Assembly (NCBI RefSeq): GCF_016124325.1
Contig: NZ_WGNY01000040.1
Coordinates: 1-64,000 of the forward strand
DNA from: Phenylobacterium sp.
Lineage (GTDB): Bacteria > Pseudomonadota > Alphaproteobacteria > Caulobacterales > Caulobacteraceae
Length of the DNA: 64,000 nt
Reading direction: 5' to 3'
Below the pieces are notes generated by a model. That model made no database searches and had not been told where the DNA came from. It saw nothing but the letters and a program-made list of their open reading frames with translations. A program made the translations under genes and the position numbers. Of the stretch, positions 47,086 to 54,419 are shown one piece after another (position 1 is the stretch's first letter; every line of letters begins with the position of its first letter).

Positions 47086-47716
47086 GCACGTCACCCTGAC
47101 CGAGCCCTATGTCGAGCCGCGGCAGCAGCGGCAGGCCGACTTCATGGGCATGTACGTCTTCCTCGGCACCGAAACGATGCTGTTCGGCGGCATCTTCGCC
47201 CTGGTCTTCGCCTATCGCACGCTGCACCCGGACGCCGTCGCCGAGGCGGCGCGTCACATGCGGCTGTGGATCGCGACGGCCAACACCGCGCTGCTGCTGA
47301 CCTCCAGCCTGTTCGTCGCCCTGGCCGTGCACGCCGCCCGCCGCGGCGGGCGCCGCGCGGTGGCCGGCTGGCTGGGGCTGGCGATCGCGTTCGGCGCCGC
47401 CTTCCTCGCGCTGAAGGGCGTCGAGTACTGGAAGGACTACACCGAAGGGCTCATGCCGCTGATCGGGCCACACGCCAGCGTCCGCGACGGGCCGGCCGCC
47501 CTGTTCATCGACCTGTATTTCGTCGCCACGGGCCTGCACGCCATCCACATGACCGTCGGCCTCACGCTTCTGGGGACCATCGCGACCCTTGTGGGCGGCC
47601 GGCGCAAGGGTGTGCCGAGCCAGGCTGTCGTCGTCGAGATGGGCGGCCTCTACTGGCACTTCGTCGACGTGGTGTGGGTGTTCATCTACCCCCTGTTCTA
47701 CCTGGCGAGGGGCTAG
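47078..47716 (+). CDS. coxC: Cytochrome c oxidase subunit III
   Basis: A 212-residue membrane protein with about five transmembrane helices, the short form found in caa3 oxidases. Family residues are [30 protein letters not shown], the HAIHMTVGL helix and the C-terminal [18 protein letters not shown]. It stabilises the catalytic core and supports proton uptake. It overlaps coxA by 8 nt and is followed by coxD with a 3-nt gap. Confidence 0.95.
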
Positions 47717-47719
47717 CCG

Positions 47720-47995
47720 ATGTCCCGGGAGACGACGCTGCTCGTCGCGGTCTGGGCGGCGCTGATGCTGCTTCTCGCCGCAACGGTCGCGGCGACGTTC
47801 GCGCCGCTCGGCGCGCTGAAGCCGGTGCTCAATCTGGGCATCGCCTTCGCCAAGGCGAGCCTGGTCTTCTGGGTGTTCATGCACCTGCGCGAACAACCGT
47901 GGCTGGCGCGGCTTGCCGCGGTCGCCGCCGTGGCGTGGCTCTTGATGCTCATCGCGCTGACCCAAGCCGACCTGATGACGCGCAGTCTCTTCTGA
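47720..47995 (+). CDS. coxD: Cytochrome c oxidase subunit IV (prokaryotic)
   Basis: A 91-residue protein with three predicted transmembrane helices (about 6-27, 36-54 and 63-85). KASLVFWVFMHLREQPWLARL matches the conserved FMHL helix of the bacterial subunit IV family (CtaF/CyoD-like). It is a small accessory subunit that stabilises CuB-site assembly in related enzymes. It ends the tightly packed block; the next gene is 79 nt downstream. Confidence 0.9.
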   Translation: MSRETTLLVAVWAALMLLLAATVAATFAPLGALKPVLNLGIAFAKASLVFWVFMHLREQPWLARLAAVAAVAWLLMLIALTQADLMTRSLF

Positions 47996-48074
47996 GGGCG
48001 GACGGAACCCATCCCGCCGGGCGCGGTTCGTTGATGACACCCACGCCCGTCCATCACCAGGAAAGGAGGACGCC

Positions 48075-48413
48075 ATGAGCTGGGAAATCGGCTTTGGCCT
48101 CGGCGCGTTGCTGCTGGGGTTGGGCCTGGCCTACGGTCTCTATCAGAGCGCCCACGCCAGTCGGGCCCAGAACGTCCGCGGCGAGGTCGGGGCGCACCGC
48201 CTGTACGACAGCCCCGGCGAAAGCGACCGTTCCCCCGATCACCATCCCAACCGGACGGTCCCGCCCCTGGTCTTCATCATCTGTGGGCTTCTGCTCGCAT
48301 GGCTGGTCTTCGCCGGGGTGATGGCCGAACGCTCAAGCCGCGACGACGCGGCGACCCGGCTGACCGTCGAGGGCGCGGCGGCCGCCGCGCCGTTGTCGCG
48401 CCCCGAGGCCTGA
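48075..48413 (+). CDS. Uncharacterised two-helix membrane protein downstream of coxD
   Basis: A 112-residue product with two hydrophobic segments (about 5-24 and 65-86) separated by a polar loop rich in Ser, Asp and His. AAAGGAGG lies 6 nt before the ATG. I do not recognise a family. It may be the last gene of the act-cox operon or a separate unit. Its stop codon lies inside a hairpin shared with the convergent antiporter gene. Confidence 0.75.
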   Translation: MSWEIGFGLGALLLGLGLAYGLYQSAHASRAQNVRGEVGAHRLYDSPGESDRSPDHHPNRTVPPLVFIICGLLLAWLVFAGVMAERSSRDDAATRLTVEGAAAAAPLSRPEA

Positions 48414-48425
48414 CGGCGTCAGGCC
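48407..48425. terminator. Hairpin spanning two convergent stop codons
   Basis: Perfect arms GGCCTGACG (48407-48415) and CGTCAGGCC (48417-48425) around one base. Both stop codons (plus-strand TGA 48411-48413, minus-strand TGA 48419-48421) lie in the arms. No T tract; probably a bidirectional transcription or mRNA-end structure. Confidence 0.5.
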
Positions 48426-49681
48426 CCGCGATCCTCGGCGACCGGCGCCAGGGTCCGGGCCAGCTTCGAGAATGTCAGGCCCTGGACGAGGACCGAGCAG
48501 ATCACGACCGCGAAGGTGACGGTCAACAGGGCCGGCCGCGCCGGCGACTGCGGCAGCGACAGCGCAAGCGCCAGCGAGATCGCGCCGTGCACGCCGCCCC
48601 AGGCCAGCACCGTGGTCGCGCGCGCTCCGCCACGCCGGAGACTGAAGGTGAGCCCCCACGGCAGGATGGTGGCCCAACGCGCCGCGGTCACCAGGACGAT
48701 CGCGGCCAGGGCCAACCCCGCGTATTCGGGACGAGGCGGGGCCACGATCAGTTCCAACCCCAGCAACAGGAACAGGACGGCGTTCAGGACCTCGTCCACC
48801 AGCGTCCAGAAGCCGCGCACGTAGCGGCGGGTCATGTCGCTCATGGCCGTCTCGACGCCGCGCGCGCCCATCAGCAGCCCTGCGCCGACCACGGCGATCG
48901 GCCCGCTCACGTGGACGGCCTGGGCGATGGCGTAGACGCTCATGGCCAGGGCCAGGGTCGCGATGACCTCCACCGCATAGTCGTCGATCGCGCGAAGCGC
49001 GCGCACGGTCAGCGCGCCGGCGGCGAGGCCCAGCGCCAGCCCGCCCAGGGCCTCGAGCGCCACGCGGCCCACGAGCAGCAGCAGGTCGGGTGCGGCCTGC
49101 GCGGACGCGACCGAGACGGCGGCGCCGAAGACGACGATTCCCACGCCGTCGTTGAACAGCGCCTCCCCCAGCAGGATCGACTTCAAATTCTGTGAGAACC
49201 GGCCCTCGCGGACCGTGGCGAGCACGGCGATCGGATCGGTGGGGCAGATCAGCGCGCCGAACGCGATCGCCCAGGCCAGTGGAAGCTCCACGCCGAGCAG
49301 CCGCGCCGCGCCCCAGAGCCCGCCGCCCACCAGCAGGGTCGAGATCACGACGCCGAGCGTGGCCAGGGACGCGATCGCCGCCAGGCGGCGGCGAAGTTCG
49401 GCGAGGTCCACCTGCATCGCCCCGGCGAACAGCAGGAACGCCAGCAGATAGCCCAGGACCGCGATCGGGAAGTTCACGCTGCGGATGGCCTCCAGCGCCC
49501 GCCCCACCTCTTCCGGCGCCCATCCGAGCCTGTGGAGCGCGCTCAGCAGGGCCGCGCAGGCGATCCCCGCCAGCACCATGGCCACTGCCGTGGGCAATCC
49601 CGTGAAGCGGACGTTCAGCCATCCCGCGATGGCCACGACGACAAGGAACGCCGCGGCGAGATCAAACCCGCTGACGGTCAA
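48419..49681 (-). CDS. CPA1-family Na+(K+)/H+ antiporter
   Basis: A 420-residue membrane protein with about twelve transmembrane segments of the NhaP/NHE type. The ion-binding NDG motif with its acidic residue is present (LFNDGVGIVVF), as is the FGALICPTDPIAVLATVREG helix. The chosen start is an in-frame TTG at 49681 with AAGGAG 8 nt upstream; no better ATG or GTG lies nearby, so a TTG start is likely. It probably serves pH or salt homeostasis. It converges with the two-helix protein gene. Confidence 0.88.
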   Translation of the reverse strand: MTVSGFDLAAAFLVVVAIAGWLNVRFTGLPTAVAMVLAGIACAALLSALHRLGWAPEEVGRALEAIRSVNFPIAVLGYLLAFLLFAGAMQVDLAELRRRLAAIASLATLGVVISTLLVGGGLWGAARLLGVELPLAWAIAFGALICPTDPIAVLATVREGRFSQNLKSILLGEALFNDGVGIVVFGAAVSVASAQAAPDLLLLVGRVALEALGGLALGLAAGALTVRALRAIDDYAVEVIATLALAMSVYAIAQAVHVSGPIAVVGAGLLMGARGVETAMSDMTRRYVRGFWTLVDEVLNAVLFLLLGLELIVAPPRPEYAGLALAAIVLVTAARWATILPWGLTFSLRRGGARATTVLAWGGVHGAISLALALSLPQSPARPALLTVTFAVVICSVLVQGLTFSKLARTLAPVAEDRGA

Positions 49682-49782
49682 TCGCTTCTCCTTCCGCGCA
49701 CAGATCGATCAAGGAATGCCTGGGCAATGGCGGCGCGCCGTCTTGGTTCCGAGCCGATCCGCCGCTCGCGCGTTGAAGACGG

Positions 49783-50511
49783 ATGCAATCCAACGAAACA
49801 TTCCCCGTCTGGCTTCACCTGCTGGCCTCCGCCAGTCTCGCCCTGGCGCTCGCCTGCGCCGCGCTGATCGCCGTCGATCTCGCCCGGCGCCCCCAGAAGA
49901 TGTGGATCATGAACCTCGTCTGGCCTCTGACGGCGTTGTTCGGCGGCCTCTTGTGGCTGGCCGGCTATTTCGCGTGGGGACGCGCCCAGCCGCGCGGCGG
50001 CGGCGGCGGCGGCGGAGAGGCGGCCAAACCGCCATTCGCGGTGAGCGTCGCCAAGGGCGCAAGCCACTGCGGGGCCGGATGCGCCCTTGGCGACCTGATC
50101 GCCGAGTGGGCGGCCTTCGCCTGGCCCGGCCTGGCCGTCGCGTTGGGCTGGGGCGCGATCTTCGCCGAGAAGACCTTCGCCGTCTGGATCCTGGATTTCC
50201 TGGTCGCCGCCACGCTGGGCGTCGGCTTCCAGTACTTCACCATCAAGCCCATGCGGGATCTCACCGTCGGCGAAGGCGTCTGGCAGGCGCTGAAGGCCGA
50301 TCTCCTGTCAATCTCAGCCTGGCAGGTGGGCATGTACGGCGCGATGGCCGTCGGCCAGTTCGCCTGGCTCAAGCCTGCCTACGGCGCCATCGCGCCGGTG
50401 GCCTCGCCCGAGTTCTGGTTCGTCATGCAGGCGGCCATGCTGGCGGGCTTCGTCACCGCCTATCCGGTCAACTGGTGGCTGATCCGCAAGGGCGTGAAGG
50501 AGGCGATGTAG
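49783..50511 (+). CDS. DUF4396 integral membrane protein
   Basis: A 242-residue product with four to five transmembrane segments. The second half, SHCGAGCALGDLIAEWAAF and the end AYPVNWWLIRKGVKEAM, is typical of DUF4396, a copper-homeostasis-like group named for its C-x3-C motif (CGAGC). A Gly run (GGGGGGG) lies in the linker between the halves. The function is unknown. It is divergent from the antiporter gene. Confidence 0.87.
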   Translation: MQSNETFPVWLHLLASASLALALACAALIAVDLARRPQKMWIMNLVWPLTALFGGLLWLAGYFAWGRAQPRGGGGGGGEAAKPPFAVSVAKGASHCGAGCALGDLIAEWAAFAWPGLAVALGWGAIFAEKTFAVWILDFLVAATLGVGFQYFTIKPMRDLTVGEGVWQALKADLLSISAWQVGMYGAMAVGQFAWLKPAYGAIAPVASPEFWFVMQAAMLAGFVTAYPVNWWLIRKGVKEAM

Positions 50512-50520
50512 GCCGGCGCC

Positions 50521-50769
50521 TCAGGCCTGCTCTTCGATCTGGCGCTGTTGCGTCTGGCGGCGGGCGAGCCAGAAGCCCGCGACCGTCTCGGCCAGGCCGA
50601 GCCCGGCGGTCAGCGCCGGCCGCTCCCCGAAGTAGTCCAGGAATCGCCGCCAAGGCTCCGGCCCCCGGCGCCAGACGGACACGTGTCGGCGCGGCGAGGC
50701 CAGCGCGAGCAGGCCGTCGCCGATCATCAACATCGCCAGGGTCTCCAGTCCTCGTTGCCCAAACAGCAT
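50521..50769 (-). CDS. Small hypothetical membrane-associated protein
   Basis: An 82-residue product with a short N-terminal hydrophobic stretch (ETLAMLMIGDGLLALAS) and a second weaker one near residue 55-68 (LTAGLGLAETVAGFWLARR). The middle is basic and aromatic (RRHVSVWRRGPEPWRRFLDYFG). No family is recognised. GAGAAGGAG lies just upstream of the ATG. It converges on the DUF4396 gene. Confidence 0.7.
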   Translation of the reverse strand: MLFGQRGLETLAMLMIGDGLLALASPRRHVSVWRRGPEPWRRFLDYFGERPALTAGLGLAETVAGFWLARRQTQQRQIEEQA

Positions 50770-50837
50770 TCCGTTCTCCTTCTCGTCATCTGAGCGGGCG
50801 CGGACCGCCGGCGGCCCCGGCGGTCCGGCGCGCGCCG

Positions 50838-51431
50838 CTACTTCAGTTCGTCGCGGATCGTCTTGGCCCGATCGAGGTGCTGCTGGACAATCGGCGCGGT
50901 GGCCGCGGCGAACGACTTCAGCTGATCGACGTCGCCGTCCTCGGCATAGCGCTGCAACAGGTTCAAGGCGTCCTGATGCGCGTCGACCTGACCGCCCATG
51001 TAGTCCTTGTCGAACTCGGCCGGGCTAGCCTTGTTCAGGTCGTCGAGGACGGCCTGCTTGGCCTGGGGCAGCGTGGTCGGAACGGTCAGCGACTGGCCGG
51101 ACGCCGTGATCGCGGCGGTCAGGTCGTTCGTCGACTTGGTGTGATCCTTGATCATCTGCGACGCGAACGACTTCACCGCGGGGCTCTGGGCGCGCTGCTG
51201 CGCCAGGCGCGCCGCCAGGATTTCGAACATGTCGCTCACGGCCGCCATTTGGACGAACACCGGGGCCGCGGTTTCGTCGGCCGGCGTTGGTATCGTCGCC
51301 GCCGGGTTGGCCGACGGGGTCGCCGCCTGTTCAGCTGGCGTCGCCGCGCCCTCGGTGTCGGTTTTGGGGCTGCAGGCGGCGGCGCTGAGCGCCGCGACGA
51401 CTGTCACCGCGACGGATAGCTGGCGGTTCAT
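50838..51431 (-). CDS. DUF4142 family exported lipoprotein
   Basis: A 197-residue product with a lipoprotein-type signal (ALSAAAC) and an Ala/Pro/Thr-rich linker, followed by a ferritin-like helical DUF4142 domain (about 55-195) with KSFASQMIKDHTKS and AHQDALNLLQRYAEDG. Such proteins are predicted periplasmic, often stress-linked, and of unknown function. The ATG at 51431 has GGGAG upstream. A GGAAC, 16 nt, GGTT element at 51481-51505 on the minus strand resembles an EcfG promoter with one mismatch. Confidence 0.88.
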   Translation of the reverse strand: MNRQLSVAVTVVAALSAAACSPKTDTEGAATPAEQAATPSANPAATIPTPADETAAPVFVQMAAVSDMFEILAARLAQQRAQSPAVKSFASQMIKDHTKSTNDLTAAITASGQSLTVPTTLPQAKQAVLDDLNKASPAEFDKDYMGGQVDAHQDALNLLQRYAEDGDVDQLKSFAAATAPIVQQHLDRAKTIRDELK

Positions 51432-51597
51432 GGGTATCTCCCGTTCTGGATGCGCCGCTGCACTGGCGGCGTGGGACCCAAACCCCCGGTTCACGAACCC
51501 GTTCCCCACGCTCAAGCTGGATCGGAGCGTCTCCAGCGGCGCCGTGAACCCGATCGCCGCCGTGCCGTTGTCCTTCCCAACCAAGGAGGGAATCGCG

Positions 51598-51894
51598 ATG
51601 CCCCGCGGAGACAAGAGCAGCTACACCGACAAGCAGAAGCGCAAGGCCGAGCACATCGAGGAGGGCTACGAGAGCCGCGGCGTCAGCCATGAGGAGGCCG
51701 AACGGCGCGCCTGGGCGACGGTCAACAAGGAATCCGGCGGCGGCAACAAATCGGGCTCGGGCCGAGGCAAGGCCGAAAGCCACGCGGCCTCCCGCAAGGG
51801 CGGCCGGATCGGCGGCTCCAGCCAGTCCCACGCCAAGCGTTCCGCGGCGGCGAAGAAGGGTTGGGAGACCCGCCGCCATGAAGCCCACGGCTAG
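51598..51894 (+). CDS. KGG-repeat small basic stress protein
   Basis: A 98-residue, very hydrophilic protein. The N-terminal half SYTDKQKRKAEHIEEGYESRGVSHEEAERRAWATVNKESGGG and the C-terminal KGGRIGGSSQSHAKRSAAAKKGWETRR are typical of proteins annotated as plasmid stabilisation or KGG-type stress proteins, often found near general-stress genes. AAGGAGGG precedes the ATG. DNA binding is plausible from charge but unproven. It overlaps or abuts the next gene. Confidence 0.85.
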   Translation: MPRGDKSSYTDKQKRKAEHIEEGYESRGVSHEEAERRAWATVNKESGGGNKSGSGRGKAESHAASRKGGRIGGSSQSHAKRSAAAKKGWETRRHEAHG

Positions 51895-51907
51895 GCCGTC
51901 CGCGCCG

Positions 51908-52132
51908 ATGGCGTCGGACATCCACCTGCGGGTGTCGCCAGCCGGTGGCGGTTGGAGTCTTGGCTGCGACCAGCGTTTCCAGCCCATCTATTTCCTGTCG
52001 GAGCTTCTGGCCCAGCGGGCTGCCGCGGCGCTGGCCGCCCAGCTCACGACGGCAGGCCATGACGTCCTGGTGGCCGTCGCCGACCGCTCCGCCCTCGTCA
52101 TCGCCACCCGCCGCTACTTCGCGGACGGCTGA
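51908..52132 (+). CDS. Small DUF2188-like protein, paralogue 2
   Basis: A 74-residue product starting at ATG 51908 (ATG 51878 would overlap the KGG gene). MASDIHLRVSPAGGGWSLGC and VIATRRYFADG match the protein encoded at 27157-27402. The shared layout (strand, strand with GW, helix with Ala-Ala, strand) suggests a common ancestor. No catalytic motif is seen. It sits 47 nt upstream of the PfpI gene and 13 nt after the KGG gene, so the three are likely cotranscribed. Confidence 0.65.
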   Translation: MASDIHLRVSPAGGGWSLGCDQRFQPIYFLSELLAQRAAAALAAQLTTAGHDVLVAVADRSALVIATRRYFADG

Positions 52133-52179
52133 CGCCGCGCCGAAGCAGGCGGTTCCTGAAACAGAACCCGGAGGGATCA

Positions 52180-52728
52180 ATGCCCAACAATGAACTGCGC
52201 GGCCGCAAGGTCGCGGTGCTCGCCACCGACGGCTTCGAGGAAGTCGAGCTCACACGGCCCGTGGAGGCGTTGCGCGAAGCGGGCGCCCAGGTGGAGGTGG
52301 TCGCGCCCAAGGCCGGCCGCATCCAGGGCTTCCGCCATCACGACAAGGCGGCCGAGACGAGCGTCGACCGCGAACTCTCCGCCGCGAGCGCTAACGACTA
52401 TGACGCCATCGTGCTCCCAGGCGGCGTGATCAATCCCGACGCGCTGCGCCTCGAGCCGCGCGCCATCGACTTCATCAGGGCTTTCGGCGACGCCTCGAAG
52501 CCGATCGCCGCCATCTGCCATGGGCCCTGGACGCTCATCGACGCCGGAATCGCGCGCGGTCACAGGATGACCTCCTGGCCCTCGCTCAGGACGGACCTCA
52601 CGAACGCCGGCGCCGACTGGGTCGACGCGGACGTCGTCGTCGATCGCAGCCTGATCACCTCACGCAAACCCGACGACCTGCCGGCGTTCTGCGCACGCAT
52701 GATCGAGACGTTCGCGGCCCGCCGCTGA
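52180..52728 (+). CDS. PfpI/DJ-1-type glutamine amidotransferase-like protein
   Basis: A 182-residue member of the type 1 amidotransferase/PfpI group. The nucleophile elbow AICHGPW places Cys113 and His114, and DGFEEVEL supplies the Glu that contacts the Cys. Closest relatives are general-stress proteins such as YraA and deglycases; protease activity was claimed for archaeal PfpI. Function here is likely protein or metabolite repair during stress. GGAGGGA precedes the ATG. Confidence 0.9.
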   Translation: MPNNELRGRKVAVLATDGFEEVELTRPVEALREAGAQVEVVAPKAGRIQGFRHHDKAAETSVDRELSAASANDYDAIVLPGGVINPDALRLEPRAIDFIRAFGDASKPIAAICHGPWTLIDAGIARGHRMTSWPSLRTDLTNAGADWVDADVVVDRSLITSRKPDDLPAFCARMIETFAARR

Positions 52729-52743
52729 ACAGGCGCGTCCGTA

Positions 52744-52768
52744 GGAACGAGCTGGCGGCCGCCCCGTT
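52744..52768 (+). promoter_or_regulatory. EcfG-type general-stress promoter of the CBS gene
   Basis: GGAAC (52744-52748), 16-nt spacer, CGTT (52765-52768): exact match to the alphaproteobacterial EcfG (sigma-T) consensus. It lies 50 nt upstream of the CBS gene and in the 90-bp gap after the PfpI gene. Confidence 0.7.
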
Positions 52769-52818
52769 GGATTCGATGGGCGCAACGCGGCGCCGAATCC
52801 AGACAATCGGAGTTAGCG

Positions 52819-53256
52819 ATGAAGGTCACTGAATGCATGACCGGTGAGGTCAGGTTCGCCAGTCCCGACGACACCATCCAGCAGGCCGCCCAGGCCATGG
52901 CGGCCGGCGATATCGGGATGCTCCCGGTCGGTGAAGGCGAGCGCCTGGTCGGCGCCATCACCGACCGCGACATCGCCATACGCGCCGTGGGCGACGGCAA
53001 GGGCTGCGACGCCAAGGTGCGCGAGGTAATGAGCGCCGAGGTCCTCTACTGCTACGACGATCAGGAAGTCGACGAGGTCCTCGCCAACATGGGCGACCAG
53101 CAGCTGCGGCGCCTGCCCGTGCTCAATCGCGACAAGCGGCTCGTCGGCATCCTGTCGCTGGCCGACTGCACGGGCGGTCGCACGGCTCCGCAGGCCGGCG
53201 ACGCCCTCCATCAGATCGCGCGACCGGGAGGCCAGCATTCCCAAGCGCCGCACTGA
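52819..53256 (+). CDS. Two-CBS-domain protein
   Basis: A 145-residue protein made of a CBS pair (about 1-58 and 68-122), with MLPVGEGERLVGAITDRDIAIRAV and RRLPVLNRDKRLVGILSLAD as the two characteristic halves. It has no catalytic partner domain. Such proteins bind adenine nucleotides and are often induced in stationary phase or stress. GGAG lies 6 nt before the ATG. A perfect EcfG-type promoter is upstream. The DUF3175 frame overlaps its end by 20 nt. Confidence 0.9.
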   Translation: MKVTECMTGEVRFASPDDTIQQAAQAMAAGDIGMLPVGEGERLVGAITDRDIAIRAVGDGKGCDAKVREVMSAEVLYCYDDQEVDEVLANMGDQQLRRLPVLNRDKRLVGILSLADCTGGRTAPQAGDALHQIARPGGQHSQAPH

Positions 53257-53557
53257 TCGCGGCGACAAGCCGAGCGGAACACACGACGCCCGGCGCTGGT
53301 CGGCCAAGGCGACCGAGCAGAGCGACGCGCTCGACCTGAAGGAGCAGGTGTTCACCCAGGACAGTCCCAGGGCGATCGCGCGCTCGCTCAAGCACTCGGC
53401 CGAACGGAGCAAGCGCCGCAAGTCGAACCCGTTCCGCTCGGCGATGTCGATGCTGGCGTTCTACATCAACCGCGCGGGGAACAACCTCCCGCAGGATCGG
53501 CGGCGGATCCTCGAACAGGCGAAGACCGAACTCCGGCGGGAATTCGGCCGGCAGTGA
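53237..53557 (+). CDS. DUF3175 family protein, probable ATT start
   Basis: The frame from 53237 to the TGA at 53555-53557 codes for 106 residues. It reads ARRWSAKATEQSDALDLKEQVFTQDSPRAIARSLKHSAERSKRRKSNPFRSAMSML and matches DUF3175 as I recall it, including the part upstream of the first conventional start. The first GTG (53348) would cut this conserved part. No ATG, GTG or TTG occurs in frame between the upstream stop (53027) and 53348. GGGAGG lies 5 nt before an ATT at 53237, so I propose ATT as start. If GTG 53348 is used the product has 69 residues. Function unknown. Confidence 0.65.
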   Translation: MPKRRTDRGDKPSGTHDARRWSAKATEQSDALDLKEQVFTQDSPRAIARSLKHSAERSKRRKSNPFRSAMSMLAFYINRAGNNLPQDRRRILEQAKTELRREFGRQ

Positions 53558-53799
53558 AGCGCGGGGCGCTGGTGCTCGCGACCGGCGTCGCCACATTTGC
53601 GTTCGGGGATGCTCGGTTTGCGGGGTTCGAGAAGCGGGTCGGCAGCCGATGGAACGATGAATTACGGGCCCAAGTGCTGACCTCCGTCGCAGGCGGCGAG
53701 GGCGCCGATACAGTGATCAACATGACCGGGGGCGGTCAGATGATCCTTGTGGACGTGCAGACGAACACCCTCATCGGAGCCTGGATCTTCGGAGCCTAA
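53554..53799 (+). CDS. Small hypothetical protein with N-terminal hydrophobic segment
   Basis: An 81-residue product starting at GTG 53554, which overlaps the DUF3175 stop as GTGA. The N-terminus (RGALVLATGVATFAFGDARF) could be a signal peptide or membrane anchor. The rest has GGGQMILVDVQTNTLIGAWIFG. No family is recognised. The overlap argues that it is translated with the DUF3175 gene. Confidence 0.6.
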   Translation: MKRGALVLATGVATFAFGDARFAGFEKRVGSRWNDELRAQVLTSVAGGEGADTVINMTGGGQMILVDVQTNTLIGAWIFGA

Positions 53800-53901
53800 G
53801 CCTACGGAAGCGCGGGTTTCGCCATCACCAGACACGAGCGCCCGACCCGTTGCCGACCGTCTCCTGGGCGACTAAATCTCGGGTCGGCCGGAGACCGTCT
53901 C

Positions 53902-54237
53902 ATGGCACAACCCGTTGCCGTTATGGTCGCCATGATGACCTTGGCGCTCCTCACGGCGATGTCGCTGCGCGCCAACCGTCGCTTCAAGGAAGAGCGGCGC
54001 CTGCCGATGCAATGGTGGCTGGACGGCTCGGTGACTTGGACCGCGCCACGTCCCGTCGCGCTTGCGTTCATGCCCGTTCTGGCCGCGGCCTGCTTGGCGC
54101 CGTTCATCTTCCTGAAGCCGAAGGCGGGTCAGGAACACCTCGTCATACCGGTGATCATGTTCGCCGCGCTCGTCCTGCTCGGGGTGCACGCCTTGCACCT
54201 CTGGCTCATGCGATGGACCCTGGAGCGGCGGCGTTAG
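53902..54237 (+). CDS. Small three-helix membrane protein
   Basis: A 111-residue product with three hydrophobic segments (about 3-20, 51-70 and 82-102) separated by basic loops (RANRRFKEERRLPMQ and LKPKAGQEH). No family is recognised. Gene spacing of about 100 nt from the previous gene leaves it as a separate unit or the end of the DUF3175 operon. No good SD is visible. Confidence 0.65.
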   Translation: MAQPVAVMVAMMTLALLTAMSLRANRRFKEERRLPMQWWLDGSVTWTAPRPVALAFMPVLAAACLAPFIFLKPKAGQEHLVIPVIMFAALVLLGVHALHLWLMRWTLERRR

Positions 54238-54419
54238 CGTTCACCTTGGCCGGAGCGGGCCGACGCCCGCTCACCAGCCGTCTCGGACGCCGAGGACACT
54301 CGCGCTCTCCAGGGGCGGCGGCGCGCCGCCTTCGACGCCTGGTCGAGAGGATGTCCGCCGACGACCGAGTGAGCGGATGCCGACGTTGCGATCGGGGCTG
54401 GAACGGCCGGTCGCCGATG

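Noticed and set aside
48013-48050. Possible EcfG promoter (GGAAC ... CGTT) ahead of the gene at 48075
   Set aside because: The spacer is about 20 nt instead of 16-17, so it does not fit the consensus.
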